A stretch of DNA of 64,000 nt from NCBI GenBank assembly GCA_019426215.1, contig CM033405.1, positions 9,959,001-10,023,000 on the forward strand. The letters run 5' to 3'. The notes under the pieces were generated by a model. The model made no database searches. It had not been told where the DNA came from and was given only the letters and a program-made list of their open reading frames with translations. A program made the position numbers and the translations under genes. The first letter of the stretch is position 1; each line of letters begins with the position of its first letter. The DNA is from Buddleja alternifolia (taxonomy: Eukaryota > Streptophyta > Magnoliopsida > Lamiales > Scrophulariaceae). Below, piece by piece: positions 1 to 10,955 of this stretch.

Positions 1-744
1 TTTATTCATTATTGTTTATCATAATATCTATCATGAACTAAATTCATAAGACTAAGGCCATGTAAGGTCAAATTGTGATATATGCTTATAATAGATGATT
101 GTTGAGGTTATACTTATATTGTTATGTGATGTGAATTTGTGTTTTTACCTATCTTGCATATACTTGATCACTATATGTTAGAATCTTATGCCTAGGTTGA
201 TATTTCGGGAGAAAATTAACTTAGGGTGCAAGAAATTCACATCATGACCCGCAACTAATGAGGAATTGCCCTAGACATAGGTAAAGATTCCCGGGTGAAG
301 TTGTTCGATTCAAATCGAGTGAACTCTAGTACGTTAATGCATGTTTAGTGGTTAGATTTCCGGATAGGAATATTTGGGAAATCACGATCTAAGCATAGGA
401 GTTTATACGCGAGACATCGGTTATTCTCTACCCTCGGAGCTCTCACCATAACAATATAAGCGTAATCCTTCAACGAGAATCTTTATAAGTATAATTGATC
501 AATTTGAACCTAGCATGTGCCTTAGTCTCCCTTTCTATTTTGTTTTAAATCATTTGTTCAACCTTGTTCTTATCTTACGCATTTCACACTCATTTTACCT
601 TTATTGTTTTGATCTTTGTTGTTATAAAATCTTAAACTAGAATTCAAGTCCTTGTGGTTCGACAATCCGGACTTCTCGTCCACTTTTATTACTACACACG
701 ACTAGTGCACTTGCTATTATAGCACGTTAGCTTTTAGCGTGTCA
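1..744 (+). repeat. Athila-1 5' LTR, 3' portion only
   Basis: It matches 9098-9842 nearly base for base and ends in ...gcgtgtca six bases before the primer site. The upstream 1.2 kb of the LTR, including the TATA box, lies outside the window. Confidence 0.95.
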
Positions 745-750
745 AGTTTT

Positions 751-768
751 TGGCGCCGTTGCCGGGGA
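751..768 (+). other. Athila-1 primer binding site (tRNA-Asp)
   Basis: tggcgccgttgccgggga is complementary to the 3' end of plant tRNA-Asp including CCA. It starts 6 bases after the LTR end. The same site is present in reverse at 30926-30943. Confidence 0.88.
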
Positions 769-903
769 CTTGTTCATTTTAGTTTTTGATTTTTCGTTTA
801 AATTTTCCTAATTCTTAGTTCTTCGTTTATTTCTAACCTTTCTTTTATTTTATTATTCTAATTTTGTTTTTTGTGTTTAATTGTTAGGTGTAATTTGTGG
901 TGC

Positions 904-2991
904 ATGACCCGCTCTTCTAACGAGCCTCTATACAATTTTGAGCCGGAGATAGAGCGTGTTCTTCGATCTAGTAGACGCGCTCGAGAAATGGCCGACAATC
1001 TAAATCCAAATGGGAATTTTCCCGACATAAATCTCCCGGAAAACAGGGAATGGTTGCAAAATCTATTCCAAGCTATGCAACCGGCACCTCCTCAAAGACT
1101 TCCATCGGTCCGAGAAAGTCTACCTCCAAGGGTCCACACTATACCGGGGCCCGTAGTCTTTCCAAATTTCTTTGCACCAAATTATCACATTCCGTCACAC
1201 ATCTTTAGCATGGTGCAAAGCGAACCCTTCTATGGAGAGCCCCATGAATCACCTCATGAGCATTTGGAGACTTTAGACGATACTCTCATGACTACCCAAT
1301 TTCATCCACGGGATCTCGATGCAATTCGTCTAAGAGTCTTCCACTTCTCATTAAAGGAAAGGGCGACCATGTGGTACAAATCTCTACCACCCCAATCCAT
1401 CACAACATGGGGACAATTGGTCGATGCCTTTTTGAGCAAATTCTTTCCACCCTCCAAAATCAATGAGCTAAGGAGCAACATTAAGGAGTTTAAGCAGGGG
1501 AATCATGAGTCCTTAGCCGAGGCATGGGCTAGATATAAAAACATGCTCCGAAAATGTCCGGATCACAACCTAAGATTGAGCGAGCAAGTATTACGATTCC
1601 ATGATGGAGTCCGTTCGCGCATCCGAAATAGGCTCAATGCCGGCGCCGGTGGTGATCTCCTTGGGCTCGATTGCCAAAGTGTGTGGGACAAGATTGAGCA
1701 ATTAGCCCGGGAAGATGAACTCTATCCCGATGATGAAGAAATCACACCCACTAAAAAGATTGCTTGTGTTCAAGAGTTGGGCGAAGAAGTTGCTTTGGAA
1801 ACAATGGTTGGCAATGTAAACTATGTTGGAAATGCCAATCGACCTCAATTGAACTTCCATGTGCCCGAAAATTTTCCAAGGAGGCCCAATCCCGCACAAA
1901 ATGCCCATCCCGGCGTCTATCAAGCACCAAGGCCCCCATTCAACAATAACCAAGCTCAAAGGCAAGGTAATCCTCATATACAAAGGCAAATAAGACCTCT
2001 TACAACCGAAGAGCGTCTCGATGAACAAATAAAGAAATCGGATTCAGCAATCAACGAACTCCGTACTATGATGAAGGATATAATGATGGACATGAAGGAT
2101 TTAAAGACACAAATGGGTCAAATGGCAAAGGCGATCAGTGAGAGAGCCCCGGGAACTTTACCAAGTGACACAGAAAAAAACCCGAAGGAGCAATGCCACG
2201 CCATCACCTTAAGAAGTGGCAAACAGGTAGTCAATGATGCTGTTCGCATTTCCGCGCCAGAGCGCCTCGATGAGAACGCCCAGGCACCGGAATCAATCCA
2301 CAGTGAACGAATGCTTCGCAATTGTGCGCCCGAGCGTCCCGATGATCACGCTCAGGCGCCCGAGACCCAGCGCCTTGGCGCCGATTGTCGCGCCCAGGCG
2401 CCACCTCCTGAACCCTCCACAGCGGGCTCTTCAACTCCAACGCATCCTCCCATCGAGGTCCGTCTGCCATTTCCTAATGCACATAGAAAGAAAAAAAAGG
2501 AGATGGATCCAAGTTTCCTTCGAATCTTAGCAATTCTTCGTGAGGTTAGAATTAATATTCCTTTTATAGACGCAATTTTACAAATGCCAAATTACGTGAA
2601 ATTTTTCAAGGATATTTTATCCAACAAACAAAAGTGGGAGGAAAACGAAACGGTGTGCCTAACCGAGGAATGCTCCGCCGTATTGCTTAATAAATTACCA
2701 ATGAAACTTGAAGACCCTGGGAGTCTCACTATTCCTTGCACGATTGGGCCATTATCCTTCGAAAAAGTTTTGTGTGACTCGGGAGCTAGCATCAACCTCC
2801 TCCCGTACTCTCTTTTCAAAAAGTTGGGCCTTGGTAACCCAAAGCCGACTTCAATGAGCCTCCAACTTGCCGATAGATCAATCAAGAGACCACGGGGAAT
2901 AATCGAAGATGTAATCGTTCAAGTCGAAAATTCTATTTCCCGGTTGACTTTGTGGTTCTTGATATGGAGGAAGATGTTGAGGTACCCCTGA
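904..2991 (+). CDS. gag-pro: Athila-1 gag and N-terminal aspartic protease (frameshifted at its end)
   Basis: Structural capsid protein plus protease of the retrotransposon. I take the ATG at 904 (MTRSSNEP) because Athila-2 gag begins the same way; the open frame upstream of it is leader. The retrotransposon gag domain spans about residues 95-215 (EPHESPHEHLETL, then LPPQSITTWGQL and DAFLSKFFPPSK). No CCHC zinc knuckle is seen. A Pro/Ala-rich linker with repeated AQAP units (about residues 445-520) precedes the protease, whose catalytic DSGA is encoded at 2776-2787. Compared with Athila-2, one base is missing near 2927, which throws the protease C-terminus into the next frame. The final residues before 2991 are therefore out of frame. 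Confidence 0.92.
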   Translation: MTRSSNEPLYNFEPEIERVLRSSRRAREMADNLNPNGNFPDINLPENREWLQNLFQAMQPAPPQRLPSVRESLPPRVHTIPGPVVFPNFFAPNYHIPSHIFSMVQSEPFYGEPHESPHEHLETLDDTLMTTQFHPRDLDAIRLRVFHFSLKERATMWYKSLPPQSITTWGQLVDAFLSKFFPPSKINELRSNIKEFKQGNHESLAEAWARYKNMLRKCPDHNLRLSEQVLRFHDGVRSRIRNRLNAGAGGDLLGLDCQSVWDKIEQLAREDELYPDDEEITPTKKIACVQELGEEVALETMVGNVNYVGNANRPQLNFHVPENFPRRPNPAQNAHPGVYQAPRPPFNNNQAQRQGNPHIQRQIRPLTTEERLDEQIKKSDSAINELRTMMKDIMMDMKDLKTQMGQMAKAISERAPGTLPSDTEKNPKEQCHAITLRSGKQVVNDAVRISAPERLDENAQAPESIHSERMLRNCAPERPDDHAQAPETQRLGADCRAQAPPPEPSTAGSSTPTHPPIEVRLPFPNAHRKKKKEMDPSFLRILAILREVRINIPFIDAILQMPNYVKFFKDILSNKQKWEENETVCLTEECSAVLLNKLPMKLEDPGSLTIPCTIGPLSFEKVLCDSGASINLLPYSLFKKLGLGNPKPTSMSLQLADRSIKRPRGIIEDVIVQVENSISRLTLWFLIWRKMLRYP

Positions 2992-5519
2992 TCCTAGGAA
3001 GACCATTCCTAGCCACTGGTAAGGCGGTAATCGATATTGCCAATGGTAAGCTAACCTTAAATGTGGGAGATGAAAAGGTCACCTTTGATGTTTTTAAAGT
3101 GCTTAAACACCCATGTGATCCTGACTCATGTTTACGCATCGATGTATTTGATATGTTGATTGATGAGACTTTTCAGGCACAAATGGTAGACGACCCATTG
3201 GAGACATGTCTTTCCAAATCTATGGATGTCGATTCAGCGAGTGAAGAACAATTGGAAACCATGTTTAGCGTAGAGAAGCCACCTCTTTACCACGTCATTG
3301 GAGCTAAAAAATTAGAAAGATCACTCTTGGCTCCTCCTCGCCCTTCTATCGAAGAGGCCCCTATCCTTGAGCTTAAACCATTACCATTACATTTGAAATA
3401 TGTATTTTTAAATGATAATGAGACTCTACCTTTAATTGTCTCATCTTCTTTGACAGGAGAACAGGAGGAGCGACTCATGAGAGTATTGAAGGCCAACAAA
3501 AAGGCCTTCGGGTGGAAAATTGCGGATATAAAAGGCATAAGTCCAGCGGTGTGCATGCACAAAATACTCATGGAGGAGTCCGCAAAACCTACACGCCAAC
3601 CACAAAGACGGTCAAATCCACAAATACAAGAGGTGGTAAAGAAAGAGGTTATAAAACTACTCGATGCAGGTATAATCTATCCTATCTCTGATAGTGCATG
3701 GGTAAGCCCGACTCAAGTAGTACCCAAGAAGGGCGGAATAACTGTGATAGAAAATGCGAACAATGAATTAATCCCTACTCGAATGCTTACCGGGTGGCGT
3801 GTGTGTATAGATTATCGCAAGTTAAATGATGCCACTCGTAAGGACCATTTCCCCCTCCCATTCATTGACCAAATGCTTGAAAGGTTAGCTGGACATGATT
3901 TTTATTGTTTTCTAGATGGGTATTCCGGCTATAACCAAATTGCCATAGCCCCCGAGGACCAAGAGAAAACAACTTTCACTTGTCCCTATGGCACGTTTGC
4001 TTATAGGCGGATGCCGTTTGGATTATGCAATGCCCCGGCCACATTTCAACGATGTATGATGGCGATCTTTCATGACATGGTTGAAGAATTCCTTGAGATT
4101 TTTATGGATGATTTTTCTGTTTTTGGAACCTCATTTAACACATGTCTTGATCATTTGGACCGTGTTCTAAAACGCTGTGAGGAAACAAATCTTGTTTTGA
4201 ATTGGGAAAAATGTCATTTTATGGTCCGGGAAGGGATTGTGCTAGGTCACAAAATCTCCCAAAAAGGGATTGAAGTGGACCAAGCCAAGATTGAGGTAAT
4301 AGAAAAGCTTCCTCCACCTACATCGGTGAAAGCCGTGAGGAGCTTTCTTGGTCATGCCGGCTTCTATAGGCGATTTATCAAAAAATTTTCCAAAATTGCA
4401 AAGCCGTTATCTAACTTGCTTGTCAAAGATGCACCATTCAATTTTGATTCCCTTTGTTTACAGGCCTTCATAACTCTTAAGGAGCTATTGATATCTGCTC
4501 CCATCATGGCACCTCCCGATTGGAGTTTGCCCTTCGAATTGATGTGTGATGCTAGTGATACCGCGGTGGGTGCGGTCCTTGGCCAAAGGAAGGATAAGGT
4601 ATTTCAAACCATCTACTATGCTAGTAAGACTTTAAATGATGCACAAATGAATTACGCAACCACGGAAAAAGAATTACTAGCCATAGTATTTGCATTTGAC
4701 AAGTTCCATGCTTATCTCATTTTGAATAAAGTAATTGTGTACACTGATCACTCCGCATTAAAATACTTGCTTGCCAAAAAGGATGCCAAACCTAGACTCA
4801 TTAGGTGGATTTTACTTCTTCAAGAATTTGACATAGAAATTAAGGATAAGAAAGGAGTAGAAAATGTTGTTGCCGACCACTTGTCTAGGATAGAGATTCC
4901 TAAGCCTGAGTGCGTGTTTGATAAACCTATTTGTGAGGAGTTTCCCGATGAGCAATTGTATGCTATACTTCATAATGATGCTCCTTGGTATGCCAATTAT
5001 GCAAATTATCTTGTCACGGGAGTTCTTCCTCCGGATATCACTTATCATCAAAAGAAGAAATTCTTATTTGATGTGAAGCGATATTTGTGGGACGAACCAT
5101 ATCTATTTAAGATTTGTGCAGATGGCCTCATTCGACGATGTATCCCCGAGGAGGAAATAGCATCAATTCTCGCCCATTGTCATGATATGTCGGTAGGTGG
5201 TCACTTTGGACCCTCTAAAACAGTGGCTAAAGTGCTTCAATCAGGTTTCTTTTGGCCTACTCTTTCTAAAGATGCATTCTTGTATGTTCAATCTTGTGAT
5301 AGGTGTCAACGAACAGGTAACATCTCTAAAAGACACGAAATGCCATTGAAAACATGCTTGAATGTGAACTATTTGATGTATGGGGTATTGATTTTATGGG
5401 ACCCTTCCCTAGTTCTTGTTCCAATAAGTATATTCTTGTTGCGGTCGACTATGTCTCCAAATGGGTCGAAGCTGAGGCTTTACCAACTAATGATGCTCGG
5501 GTGGTTACTCGATTTTTAA
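2952..5519 (+). CDS. pol: Athila-1 pol: protease C-terminus, reverse transcriptase, RNase H, integrase zinc finger
   Basis: This continues the polyprotein in the shifted frame; the Met at 2952 is not a real start. The order is protease end (ILGRPFL), a connector, and RT with the catalytic FMDD at 4101-4112 and conserved [13 protein letters not shown]. RNase H begins near [12 protein letters not shown] (about 4546) with a TDHSAL motif, followed by the integrase HHCC region ([10 protein letters not shown] ... CDRCQ, about 5178-5310). All RT and RNase H catalytic motifs look intact. A base appears to be missing in an A-run near 5350, so the last ~55 residues to 5519 are out of frame and integrase resumes in the next reading frame. 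Confidence 0.93.
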   Translation: MVLDMEEDVEVPLILGRPFLATGKAVIDIANGKLTLNVGDEKVTFDVFKVLKHPCDPDSCLRIDVFDMLIDETFQAQMVDDPLETCLSKSMDVDSASEEQLETMFSVEKPPLYHVIGAKKLERSLLAPPRPSIEEAPILELKPLPLHLKYVFLNDNETLPLIVSSSLTGEQEERLMRVLKANKKAFGWKIADIKGISPAVCMHKILMEESAKPTRQPQRRSNPQIQEVVKKEVIKLLDAGIIYPISDSAWVSPTQVVPKKGGITVIENANNELIPTRMLTGWRVCIDYRKLNDATRKDHFPLPFIDQMLERLAGHDFYCFLDGYSGYNQIAIAPEDQEKTTFTCPYGTFAYRRMPFGLCNAPATFQRCMMAIFHDMVEEFLEIFMDDFSVFGTSFNTCLDHLDRVLKRCEETNLVLNWEKCHFMVREGIVLGHKISQKGIEVDQAKIEVIEKLPPPTSVKAVRSFLGHAGFYRRFIKKFSKIAKPLSNLLVKDAPFNFDSLCLQAFITLKELLISAPIMAPPDWSLPFELMCDASDTAVGAVLGQRKDKVFQTIYYASKTLNDAQMNYATTEKELLAIVFAFDKFHAYLILNKVIVYTDHSALKYLLAKKDAKPRLIRWILLLQEFDIEIKDKKGVENVVADHLSRIEIPKPECVFDKPICEEFPDEQLYAILHNDAPWYANYANYLVTGVLPPDITYHQKKKFLFDVKRYLWDEPYLFKICADGLIRRCIPEEEIASILAHCHDMSVGGHFGPSKTVAKVLQSGFFWPTLSKDAFLYVQSCDRCQRTGNISKRHEMPLKTCLNVNYLMYGVLILWDPSLVLVPISIFLLRSTMSPNGSKLRLYQLMMLGWLLDF

Positions 5520-6265
5520 AAAAAAGGATTTTCACTCGTTTTGGAACTCCTAGAGCAATCGTTAGTGACGGGGGCACCCATTTTTGTAACAAACAATTCG
5601 AGCACTTACTGAACAAGTACGGGGTACGGCATAAAATCTCAACCCCATATCATCCTCAAACGAGTGGTCAAGTGGAGGTGTCGAATCGGGAGATTAAACG
5701 CATTCTTGAAAAAACGGTTAACGCATCTAGAAAAGATTGGTCCCTTAAACTAGATGACGCCTTGTGGGCATATAGAACCGCGTTTAAAACTCCGATTGGC
5801 ATGTCCCCATATCGCCTTGTCTTTGGAAAAGCATGTCATTTACCGGTTGAGCTCGAACATCGCGCTTTTTGGGCTATTAAATTTCTAAATTTTGATTCTC
5901 AACTCGTAGGTACCAAGCGATTACTCCAATTACACGAACTTGAGGAATGGCGCCATCAAGCGTATGAGAACGCCAAGCTTTACAAGGAGAGAACGAAAAC
6001 ATGGCATGATAAGCGTATTATTCCCCGAGAATTTCATGAAGGAGACAAGGTTTTACTATACAATTCTCGCCTTCGACTTTTTCCCGGGAAGCTCAAGTCA
6101 AAATGGTCGGGACCATTTGTTGTATCTCGTGTGTATGCTTCTGGTGCCATTGAACTTATAACGGATAATGGACGAACCTTCATGACAAACGCCCAAAGAT
6201 TAAAGCATTACATTGGGATTGACGGGTCGAGGGATAAAGTGACCATTCCCCTCCAGGATCTTTAG
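5354..6265 (+). CDS. pol: Athila-1 integrase catalytic core and C-terminal domain
   Basis: Enzyme that joins the cDNA to target DNA. The D-D-E core is visible: D in GIDFMGPF, D in VSDGGTHF and E in [13 protein letters not shown]. The C-terminal part has a GPF-like module ([11 protein letters not shown]) and ends at a stop at 6263-6265, with no chromodomain. Together with the preceding frame it forms one polyprotein broken by a single-base deletion near 5350. Context and motifs make this the 3' end of pol. Confidence 0.92.
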   Translation: MLECELFDVWGIDFMGPFPSSCSNKYILVAVDYVSKWVEAEALPTNDARVVTRFLKKRIFTRFGTPRAIVSDGGTHFCNKQFEHLLNKYGVRHKISTPYHPQTSGQVEVSNREIKRILEKTVNASRKDWSLKLDDALWAYRTAFKTPIGMSPYRLVFGKACHLPVELEHRAFWAIKFLNFDSQLVGTKRLLQLHELEEWRHQAYENAKLYKERTKTWHDKRIIPREFHEGDKVLLYNSRLRLFPGKLKSKWSGPFVVSRVYASGAIELITDNGRTFMTNAQRLKHYIGIDGSRDKVTIPLQDL

Positions 6266-7930
6266 CGATTCTTTATCTCAAGTCGAGCTACCGACTCTAA
6301 ACTAGCGCTTCTTGGGAGGCAACCCAAGTTTGTAAGTTTTCTTTTCTTTTTGCTTTCGTTTTTGTTTTGTTTAGTTTGTTTCTTTTTATTGTGTTCAAGC
6401 ATGCACTTTGGGCATGTATGTTTTTCTTATGCTTGATGGTTTAAAAAGTTGAAGTGTTAGATATGATGCACATTTGGACCCCACCTTTAGAGATTCTTAT
6501 TTTACTCGATAAGAGGAGAAACTTTGTAAGGATGCATTGGAAGCTTAAGGATGTTCTTCAATATCCTTGGTTGTAAGTGTTCTTTTACCTTTGTGTATGC
6601 ATGTTGTAACAACATTGGGGACAATGTTGGATTTAAGTTTGGGGGTAGAAGAGTATCTATTTTGAATATTGAAAATGCAATCCTAATTTTTAACTTGAAT
6701 TTGGGGAAAGTTTGTTTGATATCATGTTTATATGCTTCTTTGTTGAGAAAATCAAGCATGAAAAATTTTTAGTCCTTCCAATTGATGCATTGAAATTGAT
6801 TGACTTGAAAAAATGGCATGAATTCTTGAAATAATCTGAATTTAATGGAATATATATATATATCTTTGAAATTGCTCGTGGAGACCTTAGACTAGAATTG
6901 ATTCCTTAGATGATTCACAATGCACTTAAATCGAAGGTAGAGGAGTTGAGAGGATAACCATCTTGAGACACTTAAGGAATTATTCCCAGAAATATTAACT
7001 TAGATTTCTCATAAGGTTATAAGTTGAGTAGTAATTTTATATGCTAACAATGAATTGAAAGGTTGAATTTTGGTATGACCAAAAGTGGTCAGGCTAATAC
7101 GTACCGGAGGTGAAAAGTTTCATGCCTATATACTGTACTATTATGCTAATTTGAGCTATGCTCAAGCCAAAAGAAGTGAATTGTTTAAAAGATCTAGTTT
7201 TATTTCGTGGCCTTTGATACTCAAGTGATTAAATCCTTAGGAGTGTCTCTACACTTAATGCCCTAAAACTATCTAGTTTGGGAGTCATTGGTCTAAAACT
7301 TGTTACATGGGTGTCATAGAAAGCCTAATGGAATAAAACATTGCACATGATCTAGCCTTAATGAAGTTTAATGGAAATTCCATATGAATTGAATGTTGAA
7401 TATTTGAGATAATGAAATTTAAATGGCTATGAGATTTTCTATAATTCTTGTGCCTTGTGTTTGATCAAAAGTTGATAGATATGGGATTAATGTCCAAAAT
7501 TTGGTAAGGATGCCTCTCGACTATAATACCCTAGATTTATTTTTCACTATACCCTAGGGAGTCGTTTCAAGTATTGGTGTCACATGAGCAAAAGTAGTTG
7601 ATATGTATATATATATTTGTGAACTTTAAAAGGTTGATTTTATGCCATTCATTCTTGTTGATCATATTGAGATGTGTTGATTCGGTTGGGATTGAAAATT
7701 TGCTAGATTTTGTGGGTATATTTTATGCAAACCCTCACGAGACTATAACTCGTCCTTTGAGGTAACTCAAAGGTTTAAAGGCTTAAAGGCTTGTTGCACC
7801 CGCTAAGTGCAATCGTTTACTCCACGAAAGTGAGTTAGTTAGTTGTTTTGTTTTCTCCCATTGAATGATGTTGGTCTTGCCTTATAGCTCTTATTGCTCG
7901 AGGTCGAGCAATTGATAAGTTTGGGGGTGT
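6266..7930 (+). other. Athila-1 3' non-coding region (no env)
   Basis: The 1.66 kb between the pol stop and the polypurine tract has no long ORF and no env-like reading frame. It holds short AT microsatellites near 6850 and 7602. The sequence is closely matched in reverse by Athila-2 (26852-28480), so it is a conserved part of this family. Confidence 0.8.
7917..7930 (+). other. Athila-1 polypurine tract
   Basis: aagtttgggggtgt lies immediately before the 3' LTR start (tgataagagg), the expected place for the plus-strand primer. The same tract occurs reversed at 26852-26865. Confidence 0.82.
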
Positions 7931-9842
7931 TGATAAGAGGTGTTTTTACGTGTTTTTAAGACCGTAATTGTTATGATTTGGATTCACTTATTGCTTAAAT
8001 CATGTCACATTTGCATTTAATAGGTGTGTTAAGTGAATACAGGTAATAAATGAGAATACATGAAGAAAAGGGAAGAAAAACGATGTACAAAACAAGTTCA
8101 AGCATGTTTTTCAACACCTAGGCGGTTTATGCATCTCCTACCACATTCGAGCGATAATTCCGTACATTTTGAGACCGACTTAGACAAAGTTTCCTTCTAC
8201 AAAGTTTTAGATGTATGTCTTAGCTTCAAATGGGAACTTGAAACATCCAAATCGGAGCTCTATAGAGATAATTGTGAAGGAAATACGATTGCTGCGCCGA
8301 ACAGAGAAGTACATGTGCGAAGATACGCCCCAACGCCCTCCTAGTCATGCCTAGGCATGGATAGTCCGAATGTTACTCCTTTTTCAGCCTAAATTCCAGC
8401 CTTATATGATGGGTAAGAATCACTTTTGGCCATAATTCAGCACATGTGTTGAGGGGTTGTCATAAGTGTGTTTCTTGGTAGATTTACTTTATGGGCGCCA
8501 AATCAGAAACAACCTCCATGTTGAAACGTAATTTAGGTATACTTAGAGACCGAATTGGAAACAATGTCCTTCTGCAAAGTTGTAGATCTATGTGTTAGCT
8601 TCACATGGGGACTTGAATAATCCAATTTGGAGATCTGTGGAGAAGTTTATGAGGAAAATACTAAGACTGCGCTGGAAAGCAAGAAAATGGCAGCATGCAT
8701 GTGTTTTGTTGAAGTTTTCACATGGTTATGCTTGGTGGAATTCTTAATGGCCGAAAGTTCAGCATTTTTTAGCTGGTTGGAATCTTAAAAGCCAAACTTT
8801 AAGCATCACCTTAGGTGGAATTCTCATTGGGGAACTTTAATGGGAATTTTTAATGCATACTTTAGTGGAATTTTGGCTATAAAAGGAGGGGGAACCCATA
8901 CTCTTCATCATTCACTATCAATTTCAGATTCTTGGAGGAGAGGAGGAGGAATCAGTCCTCAAGCTTCTTTCATCACCATTCTTCATCATTCTAAGAGGAG
9001 AAAGCTAGGAATTGAAGCTCCAATCAAGGGGCCATCATCTATCACATTAGAGGGAGTTTTTATAGCCTTTTCATTTCATTCATGTCTATGAACATGTGTA
9101 TTAATTCATTATTGTTTTCATAATATCTATCATGAACTAAATCCATAAGACTAAGGCCATGTAAGGTCAAATTGTGATATATGCTTATAATAGATGATTG
9201 TTGAGGTTATACTTATATTGTTATGTGATGTGAATTTGTGTTTTTACCTATCTTGCATATACTTGATCACTATATGTTAGAATCTTATGTCTAGGTTGAT
9301 ATTTCGGGAGAAAATTAACTTAGGGTGCAAGAAATTCACATCATGACCCGCAACTAATGAGGAATTGCCCTAGACATAGGTAAAGATTCCCGGGTGAAGT
9401 TGTTCGATTCAAATCGAGTGAACTCTAGTACGTAATGCATGTTTAGTGGTTAGATTTCCGGATAGGAATATTTGGGAAATCACGATCTAAGCATAGGAGT
9501 TTATACGCGAGACATCGGTTATTCTCTACCCTCGGAGCTCTCACCATAACAATATAAGCGTAATCCTTCAACGAGAATCTTTATAAGTATAATTGATCAA
9601 TTTGAACCTAGCATGTGCCTTAGTCTCCCTTTCTATTTTGTTTTAAATCATTTGTTCAACCTTGTTCTTATCTTACGCATTTCACACTCATTTTACCTTT
9701 ATTGTTTTGATCTTTGTTGTTATAAAATCTTAAACTAGAATTCAAGTCCTTGTGGTTCGACAATCCGGACTTCTCGTCCACTTTTATTACTACACACGAC
9801 TAGTGCACTTGCCATTATAGAACGTTAGCTTTTAGCGTGTCA
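7931..9842 (+). repeat. Athila-1 3' LTR (1912 bp)
   Basis: Bounded by TG...CA (tgataagagg to agcgtgtca). Its 3' part is the copy of 1-744. It is homologous to both Athila-2 LTRs on the other strand. An open 94-codon frame at 8060-8344 lies in U3, but I do not regard it as a gene. Confidence 0.94.
8878..8885 (+). promoter_or_regulatory. Athila-1 LTR TATA box
   Basis: TATAAAAG in a GC-richer context, about 950 bp into the LTR. Both Athila-2 LTRs keep it (reverse strand). It would set the U3/R boundary some 30 bp downstream. Confidence 0.6.
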
Positions 9843-10182
9843 AACTCCTACCCTTTTTCTCAAAAAGCCAAAATTTGATATTTTCTTGGCTAACACTGGT
9901 GGAAATAATCGAGGGTACGAGTTAGGGTGTGGATACATCTCAGAGGCGCAACACTTGAAGCGCTATGTCAAACTCACTCGGGAATTTGAAGCATGGAGTA
10001 GCTTAAAAAGAAAGTTGCTAATTAGTTCATCAAGAGGTAAACACGAGAAAACTTCTTTTTAATTAGTTTTTTAATCCGATGGTACCCTGTCTGCCTAGCC
10101 CTAATTAACGGATGTTGAATTTTTAATTAAAATCTATACTTTCCGCTGCGCTAGCATCCACGGGGTTGTATCGATCCCAACA
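9843..10182 (+). repeat. Copia D 5' LTR, 3' remnant
   Basis: It ends in cccaaca directly before a tRNA-Met primer site, and has a ttccgctgcg motif about 40 bp before its end like the LTRs of B and C. A short match (ctcaaaaag) links it to D's other LTR near 60548. Athila-1 cut it on the left. No gene is present. Confidence 0.7.
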
Positions 10183-10183
10183 G

Positions 10184-10195
10184 TGGTATCAGAGA
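10184..10195 (+). other. Copia D primer binding site (initiator tRNA-Met)
   Basis: tggtatcagaga matches the usual tggtatcagagc in 11 of 12 bases and follows the LTR end by one base. Confidence 0.8.
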
Positions 10196-10479
10196 CAAGG
10201 TTTGATATGGCTCAGATTCTTTTCGTGTTTATATGCTTTAAATCTATTTTATTGCATATTGAAACTGGTTTAATTTTTGGATCTATTGATTGGAATTAAT
10301 CTGAAAAAATTAAAGGCTACATTTTTGTGTTTTATATATATAAAAAAGGGGATTCACTGTCGCCGTGTACAGCTGTTGGAATAGCGCCGCTGCTGCGCAA
10401 CGGCGGCAATCGTCTGTCGTGAATAGTGGCGGCTGGTGCACACGCAACATTGGCGCTATGTGCACGTGCCACCTGCAGC
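10196..10479 (+). other. Copia D leader with GC-rich island
   Basis: Untranslated leader. An AT-rich start is followed by a GC-rich block (about 10350-10479) rich in short inverted repeats such as gccgctg near 10390. The block continues at 33787-33835 after the hAT-like insertion is removed. B and C have similar islands at the same place. Confidence 0.6.
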
Positions 10480-10955
10480 CATGGTCTTAAATTTCGATCG
10501 AAACACCGAAATTTTGGATTTCGGGAGGTCCTGAAGCAAAATCAAACCTTCGATCCAATTTTGCAGAATATCTTCTGAAATTTCCCGAAACCCACAATTT
10601 TCCAAATTTTTTTGCCGAAACCCGAAATTTAAAATATTTTTATCAAATATCCATCGAAATTTCGTCCGAAACCCGATATTTCCCAAAATCGAAATTGAAA
10701 TTTTGGCCGGATTTTTCTTTTTATATTTTTAAATAATTTTTTATATTTTTAAATATTATATAATTTGAAAATTCTATTTGTACTTGGTAAGGACCATACT
10801 TACCACTTACCCCCCAGCCACAAGAAGCAGTTAAGCAAAAAACTGAAAATGAATATGATTGAAGATATTGTACTACTCCATTGGGGTTCTTCAAGATTCA
10901 ACACCACAAGGATATCATCATGATCATTATGTGCAGTACTACCAACATTCCACGT

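Larger units (their letters stand above)
1..9842 (+). mobile_element. Athila-1: near-complete Athila-like Ty3/gypsy LTR retrotransposon, 5' LTR cut by window edge
   Basis: The order is partial 5' LTR (1-744), tRNA-Asp primer site (751-768), gag-protease, RT-RNase H-integrase, a 1.66 kb non-coding 3' region, polypurine tract and 3' LTR (7931-9842). Integrase lies after RNase H, the Ty3/gypsy order. The gag and protease style, the tRNA-Asp primer site and the long LTR fit the Athila lineage, and no chromodomain or env ORF is visible. Over the 744 bp shared by the two LTRs I see only about eight differences, so insertion looks recent. The coding part has just two single-base frameshifts. It lies in the 5' LTR of copia D. 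The right TSD would be aactc at 9843-9847, but its left partner is outside the window. Confidence 0.93.

Noticed and set aside
1702..2028. Minus-strand ORFs opposite gag (also 29701-29988 plus)
   Set aside because: Shadows of the highly conserved gag frame; they match between elements only because the DNA does.
8060..8344. 94-codon ORF in the Athila LTR, also present at 26438-26722 and 32473-32757 (minus)
   Set aside because: It lies in U3 upstream of the TATA box. The copies are young, and differences between Athila-1 and Athila-2 change amino acids as often as not, so there is no sign of selection.
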